The position numbers and the translations under genes were made by a program. A DNA stretch of 64,000 nt from Streptomyces kronopolitis (GTDB lineage Bacteria; Actinomycetota; Actinomycetes; Streptomycetales; Streptomycetaceae), in contig NZ_BMND01000012.1 of NCBI RefSeq assembly GCF_014646275.1, forward strand, positions 124,001-188,000, written 5' to 3'. Of the stretch, positions 44,032 to 50,091 are shown one piece after another (the stretch's first letter is position 1; each line of letters starts with the position of its first letter). A model generated the notes under the pieces. That model did no database searches. It was not told where the DNA came from and worked only from the letters and a program-made list of their open reading frames with translations.

Positions 44032-45057
44032 TCAGGAACTCCCGGACCCGGCTCCCGCGGCCAGCGTCGGGTGGTGGCGGGCCACGATGTCGGGGAAGGA
44101 GCGGATCAGCCCCTTCATGACGTTGTCGCCGTAGAGGGCGAACAACGGGTTTCCGGCCACGTCGATGACTCCGCCGGCGCCCTCGACATAGGGGCTGGGC
44201 AGGGGCTGCATCGTGGCGTCCAGCCGGGGGTTGTAGAAGAAGGGGATGGAGTAGCGGTCGACGCCCGGGGCGGGCCGGATCACCCGGTGCTTGGTGGCGC
44301 GCAGGTAGCCGCGCGTCGCCACCTCCAGCAGCTCTCCCAGGTTGACCACGAACGCCCCCGGGATCACCGGCACGTCGGCGAACCGGTCGTCCTCGACGGC
44401 GACCTGGAGGCCGCCGTTGTCGTCCTGGACGAGCAGGGTGAGGAGGCCGAGGTCGTTGTGGATGCCGGTGCCCTGGCCGGAGCCGTCGTCATCGCTCTGC
44501 TCCGCGGGGCCGGGGTAGTGCAGGAGCTTGAGGTGGATCTGCGGATCCGGAGCGACCACGTCGTCCAGGAACCCGGCGGGGGCGTCCAGCGCCTCCAGCA
44601 TCAGCCGCAGCAGCCGATGCGACAGGTCGGTCAGCCGGGTGATCCACGACTCGATGGCCGGACGCAGCTCGGGCATCGCCTCGGGCCACTCGTTCGGGCC
44701 GATCAGGCACCGGTAGGCGGGATCGCCGGGCGCCGGCGGGCTCGCGGGCTGCTCCGGTCCGATGTCCAGCTGCAGGCGCTGGTCGGGAATGCCCTTGGTG
44801 TGTTCGCGGCCGAGTTCGGAGTAGCCCCGGAACAGCGGCGAGTCGAGGATGTTCAGCGCGAGCCGGTCGGCCTCGGGCAGGGCGAAGAACCTGCGGGTGA
44901 GTTCGAGCATGTCGTCGGCGTCCTCGATGCCGTGGCCGACGAGCTGGAAGAAGCCGATCTCGTGCACGGCCTCGCGCAGCCGGTTCAGGAACTCTGCCCG
45001 GGCTTCGTCCGTACCGGCGGCGTCGCGGAGGTCGAGCACGGGAAAGGTGTCGGTCAT
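44032..45057 (-). CDS. Isopenicillin-N-synthase-like 2OG-Fe(II) oxygenase
   Basis: A 341-residue protein. The N-terminal non-haem dioxygenase domain (FPVLDLRDA, IGFFQLVGHGI) precedes the catalytic barrel with iron ligands His200-x-Asp202 (GIHNDLGLLT) and His257 (ATKHRVIRP); the R-x-S of 2OG binding is Arg268/Ser270 (DRYSIPFF). It probably hydroxylates or desaturates an intermediate. The start overlaps the queC stop by 4 bp (ATGA). Last gene of the preQ0 operon. Confidence 0.9.
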   Translation of the reverse strand: MTDTFPVLDLRDAAGTDEARAEFLNRLREAVHEIGFFQLVGHGIEDADDMLELTRRFFALPEADRLALNILDSPLFRGYSELGREHTKGIPDQRLQLDIGPEQPASPPAPGDPAYRCLIGPNEWPEAMPELRPAIESWITRLTDLSHRLLRLMLEALDAPAGFLDDVVAPDPQIHLKLLHYPGPAEQSDDDGSGQGTGIHNDLGLLTLLVQDDNGGLQVAVEDDRFADVPVIPGAFVVNLGELLEVATRGYLRATKHRVIRPAPGVDRYSIPFFYNPRLDATMQPLPSPYVEGAGGVIDVAGNPLFALYGDNVMKGLIRSFPDIVARHHPTLAAGAGSGSS

Positions 45058-45758
45058 GGAAGTTCCTTCGAGTCGCTGGTCCGGTAGGTCGTCGGATCGG
45101 TCACACCGGCGTCCCGGAAGGCTTCCTGCCGCTCCGTGCAGGCGGCGCATCGGCCGCACTGCAGGGTGCCGCCGCGGAAGCAGCTCCAGGTGTCGGTCCA
45201 GGGGACGCCGAGTTCCTCGCCCAGCGACACCACATCGCTCTTGCGCAGCCTGACCAGCGGCGCCGTCAGGTTCAGGTCGGGATGGGCGTAGCCGCGGGTC
45301 GCGATCCGCTCCATGGCGAGGAAGGAGTCGATGAACGCGGCGTTGCTGTCGGGCGCGGCCTGCAGGTCGTCGACCACCCCGACGGCCACCGCCTCCGCCT
45401 GCTGGGCGACGGCGACCGCGAAGGCGACCGACAGCAGCAGGGCATTGCGGTTGGGGACGACGTTCGGGCTCGTGCCGGACGCCCCGTCCGCGTGGTCCGG
45501 CTTCTTGTGATCCGGTACGTCGACGGCCGGGTCCGTGAGCGAGGAGCCGCTCAGGAGCCTGCCGACGGGGCTGAGATCGACGATGTCGTGCGACGCCCCG
45601 AGCGCGCCGGCCGCCTTCGCGGCGAACTCGTGCTCGACGAGATGGCGCTGTCCGTAGTTCACGGACAGCAGGTGGAGGGTGTGCCCTTGTGCCCGGAGGT
45701 GGTAGGCCATGGTGACCGAGTCCAGGCCTCCGGACACGATGGCAACAGTTTTCGGCAT
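45054..45758 (-). CDS. queC: 7-Cyano-7-deazaguanine (preQ0) synthase QueC
   Basis: A 234-residue enzyme that converts 7-carboxy-7-deazaguanine to preQ0 with two ATP and ammonia. The PP-loop SGGLDS (9-14) and the C-terminal zinc site with four Cys (WSCFRGGTLQCGRCAACTER) are complete. Together with folE, queD and queE in the same operon it provides the full route from GTP to preQ0. No queF, queA or tgt is present, which argues for secondary metabolism rather than tRNA queuosine. Confidence 0.95.
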   Translation of the reverse strand: MPKTVAIVSGGLDSVTMAYHLRAQGHTLHLLSVNYGQRHLVEHEFAAKAAGALGASHDIVDLSPVGRLLSGSSLTDPAVDVPDHKKPDHADGASGTSPNVVPNRNALLLSVAFAVAVAQQAEAVAVGVVDDLQAAPDSNAAFIDSFLAMERIATRGYAHPDLNLTAPLVRLRKSDVVSLGEELGVPWTDTWSCFRGGTLQCGRCAACTERQEAFRDAGVTDPTTYRTSDSKELP

Positions 45759-45862
45759 GCGTCGCCTTCCGGCTGAAGGAAAGAAGGGGAAGAGCAGTAC
45801 TCAAGGGGCCAGGACAGCGGTGCGCTGTGCACGCAGGCGGGCGGTGGACGTCCGGGCGTCCG

Positions 45863-46843
45863 TCACGCCGCCGGCGTGGCCGGGACGCGCAGCCGGGTCG
45901 CCCGGCGGCCCTTGCGGTAGGTCAGTTCGACCTCGGGCCGCGGACCGTCCAGCCTCGTGGTGACGGTGCGCTCCTCGCTCCAGCCGACCAGGCGGTACTC
46001 GTTGTCGCCGAGCGCCACCAGCGGGAAGAGGTGGTCCTGGGGAGACCGGATGGCAAGGCCGGTGCCGGTGTCGACGAGGTGGAAGGTGACCTGCGGCTGC
46101 GGGCCGGTGAGCGACCCGAACACCTCTATCTCCAGCAGGTGCGCCGGCGCGTCGAACGAGCACCGTGCGGCTTCCCGCTCCCGGTCGGTGGTGGCCACGG
46201 CCGGACGGTTGTAGAGCACCTCCGGACCGTCGAAGTAGCCGGCCCAGTCAGCCGGAAAGAGCCGTGCGAGCTCCGGGGTGACGAGCACGTCCACGACGAG
46301 GTGCACCCGATGCTCGGGACCGAGGTTCTGGATCTGGTGCTTGCGGCTGAAGTCGCCGAACCAGAACTCACCGGGCTGCCAGCGGTGGATCTCTCCGTCG
46401 AGGTCCAGCGAGGCTTCCTCGTGGGTGGTGACCGGGATGTGCAGCCGGGCCACGCCCCAGTCCGGGGCGAACTTGGCGTCGTTGTGGCGGTATCCGACGA
46501 CGCCGGGTCCGAGATCGAGGAACCGGACCGCGTAGAGGGGGGCGGGGATCGAGCGCAGGACCTCCCGCACGTACGGCATGTGGTCCAGCCACTCGGTGTC
46601 GGCGTATTCCGCGCTCCCGGGGCCCCCCGGGTCGGTGCGCGTCTTGTCACCACCAGGGCTGCGCACCGGGAGGCAGCGCCAGTCCTGCCCGGCCCACCGG
46701 GACACCCGCCCGTTCTCGTGCGAGCTCTGCTCGTCCCACAGGTGGTCGCGCGCCGTCATGAGGTCGGCCAGCAGCCGGTCGGCGTCCAGCGCGGGGAGCA
46801 GCCGGGCCGCTCCCGCGGGCGTCATGGAATCGTCCACGTTCAT
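45863..46843 (-). CDS. Aspartyl/asparaginyl beta-hydroxylase-like oxygenase
   Basis: A 326-residue protein. Residues about 80-215 match the Asp/Asn hydroxylase family used by free amino acid hydroxylases such as cis-proline hydroxylases: YAVRFLDLGPGVVGYRHNDA, RLHIPVTTHEE (His135, iron ligand), WQPGEFWFGDFSRKHQIQN and HRVHLVVDVLV (second His). A further roughly 100 residues (DAPAHLLEIEVFGSLTGPQP to the end) form an extra beta-rich domain not needed for the fold. It probably hydroxylates an amino acid building block. It lies between queC and folE in the preQ0 operon. Confidence 0.82.
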   Translation of the reverse strand: MNVDDSMTPAGAARLLPALDADRLLADLMTARDHLWDEQSSHENGRVSRWAGQDWRCLPVRSPGGDKTRTDPGGPGSAEYADTEWLDHMPYVREVLRSIPAPLYAVRFLDLGPGVVGYRHNDAKFAPDWGVARLHIPVTTHEEASLDLDGEIHRWQPGEFWFGDFSRKHQIQNLGPEHRVHLVVDVLVTPELARLFPADWAGYFDGPEVLYNRPAVATTDREREAARCSFDAPAHLLEIEVFGSLTGPQPQVTFHLVDTGTGLAIRSPQDHLFPLVALGDNEYRLVGWSEERTVTTRLDGPRPEVELTYRKGRRATRLRVPATPAA

Positions 46844-46969
46844 CGTTGTCCTTTCATGTCGACCGGGCCGGGGCGCCGGTGCCGCGACCGGCGGCCCGGT
46901 GACGCGCGGGCGGTCGGCCCCGCTCCGGATGAGCCGGCGGGGCCGCTGCTCGCGTCGGTCGGCGGCTCG

Positions 46970-47560
46970 TCACACCCGGAGCAGGTCGAACAGCTCGCCC
47001 CGGAGTCCCGGGTCCGTGCTGAAATCGCCGCGGTAGGCGGTCGATGTCATCTGCGCGGGAGCCTTGATGCCGCGCATCGACATGCAGAGGTGCTCGCCCT
47101 TCGCGATGACCGCGACGTCCGGGGTGCCGCTCAGATTGCTGATCTCCAGCGCGATCTGGTCCACGAGGCGCTCCTGCACCTGCAGCCGGTGCGCGTACTG
47201 ATGGGCGACCCTGGCGAACTTCGACAGGCCGAGCAGCTGCCCGGTCGGGCGGTACGCGATCGTCACGGAGCAGTTGAACGGCAGGAGGTGGTGCTCGCAC
47301 AGCGACCAGACCTGGATGCCCGAGACGACGACGAGCTGGCTTGTGCCGATGGACTCGAAGAGCGTGCCCAGCGAACCCGGGTCGTAGTTGATGAACTCTC
47401 GCCACCAGCGAGCGAACCGCGCGGGCGTGTCGCGCAGCCCGTCGCGAGTCGGGTCCTCGCCGATCTCCTCCAACAGCTGGCGGGCGATACCGACCAGTGG
47501 GTCCTCGGTCGTCCGCGACGCCGTCGCGTCACCGTTGAGGTCCAATTTTGTCACCGACAT
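46970..47560 (-). CDS. folE: GTP cyclohydrolase I (FolE)
   Basis: A 196-residue enzyme converting GTP to 7,8-dihydroneopterin triphosphate, the first step of preQ0 synthesis. Zinc ligands are Cys88 and His91 in CEHHLLPF and Cys159 in GEHLCMSMRG; the active-site block QVQERLVDQIALEI is intact. The primary-metabolism folE of Streptomyces is normally in a folate operon, so this is a pathway-specific copy. Confidence 0.95.
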   Translation of the reverse strand: MSVTKLDLNGDATASRTTEDPLVGIARQLLEEIGEDPTRDGLRDTPARFARWWREFINYDPGSLGTLFESIGTSQLVVVSGIQVWSLCEHHLLPFNCSVTIAYRPTGQLLGLSKFARVAHQYAHRLQVQERLVDQIALEISNLSGTPDVAVIAKGEHLCMSMRGIKAPAQMTSTAYRGDFSTDPGLRGELFDLLRV

Positions 47561-47597
47561 GCTGGCACCTTTCTTCTGGGCTTCGGGAATTCCGGCG

Positions 47598-47960
47598 TCA
47601 CGGCCGGTATTCGGCCCACGTCTTGGGGGTCTCCGAGATACGCACGCAGGTCAACTCGGGAAACGTCACCGACCACGTGCGGTAGATCCAGGCCGCCATG
47701 TTCTCGGCCGTCGGGTTCTCGTCCATCACCTCGTTCAGATGGCGGTGGTCGAGAGTGTCGTCCAGCCAGGTCTTGAACGCGGACAGCTCTCCGTAGTCCC
47801 GGACGAATCCCACGGGCAGCAGGTCCGCGTCAGCGGCTCCGAGCTCCAACTCGATCATGTAGTTGTGCCCGTGCATCCGGGCACACTGGTGCTCAGGGGC
47901 AAGGCCGGCAAGCCGATGACTGGCCGAGAACTCAAATTTCTTCGTGATGCGAAATGCCAT
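47598..47960 (-). CDS. queD: 6-Carboxy-5,6,7,8-tetrahydropterin synthase QueD
   Basis: A 120-residue member of the 6-pyruvoyl-tetrahydropterin synthase family. Zinc ligands are His15 (FSASHRL), His30 and His32 (MHGHNY); the catalytic Cys is Cys26 (HQCARMHGH). NPTAENMAAWIY and CVRISETPKTWAEY are the usual C-terminal blocks. It turns dihydroneopterin triphosphate into carboxytetrahydropterin, the QueE substrate. Confidence 0.95.
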   Translation of the reverse strand: MAFRITKKFEFSASHRLAGLAPEHQCARMHGHNYMIELELGAADADLLPVGFVRDYGELSAFKTWLDDTLDHRHLNEVMDENPTAENMAAWIYRTWSVTFPELTCVRISETPKTWAEYRP

Positions 47961-47996
47961 CGATCCGGTTTTCCTTCCGCTTCGCGCGTGCCGTGC

Positions 47997-48710
47997 TCAC
48001 ACGCCGCGTTTGTCGTCCCACACCAAGGTGTGAAGTCTGGTCGTGAGGTTCCAGCCGCGCTCCACCACCGCGTCGGCCAACTCGCTCATGTGCTTGGTGA
48101 CGTCGTCGGCGCTGCGCCCGATCGGCATGATCCACACCGAGGACAGGTCGAAGGCGGCGACCAGCTCGGCCACTTCGTCGAGATCGCGGGTGTTCTGGCA
48201 GACGAACTTGAACGTGCTTCCCGGCAGCGCCGAAAGGCTGGTGAGCGCGTCGGGCACGATCCTGCGGTGCCGGGGGTCACCCGAGTGCGACAGCTTCGGC
48301 GAGACGTTGAACCTGACGCCGGCGGCGACGAGTTCGGGGTGCGCGGCGTGCGTCCCGTTGGTCTCGATCTCGATCTCTTTGCCACGTCCGGTCAGTGCCG
48401 CCACCAGCGGAATCAGGCGCTCCTGCTGCCCCAGGGGCTCACCGCCGGAGATCACTATCAGGTCGGTGTCGAAGGCGAGCAACTCCGCGACGACGTCGTC
48501 GACCCGGCGGCGGTGCAGTTCCTTGCGCGGATCGTGGGCGACCCCGCTCTCGGCGACGCCGGTCCAGTCCCATGTGTAGGGCGTATCGCACCACGTGCAC
48601 GACAGATTGCACCCGCCGAGCCGCAGGAAGGAGCACCTGCGTCCCAGGGACCGGCCCTCGCCCTGGACGGTGGGGCCGAAGACTTCGTTGACCACGAGTT
48701 CCTGTTCCAT
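47997..48710 (-). CDS. queE: 7-Carboxy-7-deazaguanine synthase QueE (radical SAM)
   Basis: A 237-residue radical SAM enzyme. The [4Fe-4S] ligands are Cys34, Cys38 and Cys41 in GGCNLSCTWCDTPY; the N-terminus VNEVFGPTVQGEGRSLGRRC is typical of QueE, and ISGGEPL binds SAM. It rearranges carboxytetrahydropterin to 7-carboxy-7-deazaguanine (CDG), which carries a free carboxylate suited to ATP-grasp amide formation. Confidence 0.95.
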   Translation of the reverse strand: MEQELVVNEVFGPTVQGEGRSLGRRCSFLRLGGCNLSCTWCDTPYTWDWTGVAESGVAHDPRKELHRRRVDDVVAELLAFDTDLIVISGGEPLGQQERLIPLVAALTGRGKEIEIETNGTHAAHPELVAAGVRFNVSPKLSHSGDPRHRRIVPDALTSLSALPGSTFKFVCQNTRDLDEVAELVAAFDLSSVWIMPIGRSADDVTKHMSELADAVVERGWNLTTRLHTLVWDDKRGV

Positions 48711-48723
48711 GGCGCACCGTTTC

Positions 48724-49506
48724 CTAGGAGGGGGACGGCTCGACGGCCGCCGGCTTCTGCGCCCGGACGATGAACCAGTGCCGGCTCAGCCGGACACCCT
48801 GCTCGACGGAGACCGCGGCGACATAGCGGTCGAACGCTTCCTTGTCCGCCGCCGAGTCGTAGTTGTCGACGATCGGCACCTGATGCAGAAAGGTGTCCAG
48901 GTCCTCCGGCGAGTGGTAGAACTCCTCGAACCGGAAAGCCTGGTTGCGGGTCACGACGAATCCCTCGTCGGACAGTTCTTGGGCGATCCGCTCCGACAGG
49001 GGCGTGCCCTTCCAGCTGTCGAAGTCCTGGCCGCGGCCGAACGTCTCCTTCAGCTCGCGGGCGTCCTGCTCCCCGATCCCCATGTACATCACGACCCCGC
49101 CGGGCCGCAGCACCCGCTCGATCTCACGGACGATCAGCGGACCGCGGCGGGAGGTGACGACATCGGCGTATCCGTCGGGCAGTCCCGTGTCGGCGGCGTC
49201 GCACAGCGAGAAGGTGACGTGCGACAGGCCCGCCTCCGCCCGGTACCGTTCGGCGCATTCCAGCATCGACGGCGACAGGTCCATCCCGGTCACGGCTCCG
49301 TACGCGGGAGCGACGCGCAGCAGACTGCGTCCGTCGGCACAGCCGACATCCAGCAGCCGGGCGTGCGGCGTTCCCAGTGCGGTCGCCAGTTCGTCGAAGG
49401 CGGTGTCCGGGCGGCCGTCGGGGAACACGTCGGTGCTCCGCGCGTCGCTGAAGTAGCCGCCGAACCGCTCGGCCACTCGGGAGTAGAACTCCGCGTCCAT
49501 CGTCAT
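48724..49506 (-). CDS. Class I SAM-dependent methyltransferase
   Basis: A 260-residue methyltransferase. Motif I is RLLDVGCADGRSLLRVAP, the acidic end of strand 2 is VTGMDLSPSMLECAERY, and VLRPGGVVMYMGIGEQ is motif III. The C-terminal domain (FRFEEFYHSPEDLDTFLHQV) resembles small-molecule N- or O-methyltransferases of the UbiE/Coq5 type. The substrate is unknown. Its ATG overlaps the stop of the 65-codon ORF upstream by 4 bp (coupled translation), and queE follows after 13 bp. Confidence 0.88.
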   Translation of the reverse strand: MTMDAEFYSRVAERFGGYFSDARSTDVFPDGRPDTAFDELATALGTPHARLLDVGCADGRSLLRVAPAYGAVTGMDLSPSMLECAERYRAEAGLSHVTFSLCDAADTGLPDGYADVVTSRRGPLIVREIERVLRPGGVVMYMGIGEQDARELKETFGRGQDFDSWKGTPLSERIAQELSDEGFVVTRNQAFRFEEFYHSPEDLDTFLHQVPIVDNYDSAADKEAFDRYVAAVSVEQGVRLSRHWFIVRAQKPAAVEPSPS

Positions 49507-49700
49507 CGGCCGTGCACCTTCCGCTGAGCCACGGTCGAGGTACGGCCCCGGTGCGCACGCACCGGTTGCCCGCTTCTCCGTGGGAACTCCCTGACCAGGT
49601 CCGTCGCCGCTGTCGCGGGGGACGCTGTACTGCGCTGCGCTTCGGTTTCCGGGACGCCGGACGCGGCGGACTTCACCGCGTCCCGGGTCACTACGGTCAT
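49503..49700 (-). CDS. 65-residue peptide ORF opening the preQ0 operon
   Basis: An ATG at 49700 has a strong AAGGAG 8 nt upstream, and the stop overlaps the methyltransferase ATG (ATGA). The product starts MTVVTRDAVKSAASGVPETE, has an Ala/Thr/Ser-rich middle (STASPATAATDLV) and a very basic end (REFPRRSGQP, RAHRGRTSTVAQRKVHGR). No family is recognised. It could be a small regulator, a translational lead for the methyltransferase, or a ribosomal peptide acted on by the cluster ligases. The position and ribosome site make translation likely; the role is open. Confidence 0.62.
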   Translation of the reverse strand: MTVVTRDAVKSAASGVPETEAQRSTASPATAATDLVREFPRRSGQPVRAHRGRTSTVAQRKVHGR

Positions 49701-49931
49701 TGCACTACTCCTTGAGGCCGTCCCCTGAAGGGGCGCCGAGGTCGGCAGGACCCACTCTCCGGCGCCGCCCTATCGGCCCGGCATCACGGCGCATCCACGG
49801 CGGGGCCGGGCCGGGATAAGGCGGTGATAGCGCGAGCATGCGGCTGCGATGGGCGGCGGGTGCACGCTGATGACAGCAACGCCCGGTCGGATCGCGAACC
49901 GGGTCGCGCGGCGAAAAGAACGGAGAGGGCC

Positions 49932-50069
49932 ATGACGAAGTTGCCGGCTGCCACGGAGGCCGCTGTCGTACCGGTGTTGGGCGCACCAGGACATGGGCAC
50001 GGCGTGGCGCAGGGCCAGGTGGCCGTGCCGGCCGGCGACACGCCCTTCGGCAACACGCCGTGGACGTGA
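49932..50069 (+). CDS. 45-residue peptide ORF between the preQ0 operon and the second SARP
   Basis: An ATG at 49932 preceded by GGAGAGGG opens a 45-codon frame: MTKLPAATEAAVVPVLGAPG, a His/Gly-rich middle (HGHGVAQGQVAV) and the end PAGDTPFGNTPWT. It converges with the large SARP gene (22 bp gap). The lead/core-like layout and Thr-Pro-aromatic C-terminus could suit a ribosomal peptide precursor or a small AfsS-like activator, but I recognise no family and see no dedicated modifying enzyme beside it. Confidence 0.5.
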   Translation: MTKLPAATEAAVVPVLGAPGHGHGVAQGQVAVPAGDTPFGNTPWT

Positions 50070-50091
50070 CCGGCCGGCACTCCTTTCGGCC

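Noticed and set aside
44032..49700. Queuosine tRNA modification operon
   Set aside because: queF, queA, queG and tgt are absent, and the genes are interleaved with oxygenases and a methyltransferase inside a secondary-metabolite cluster.
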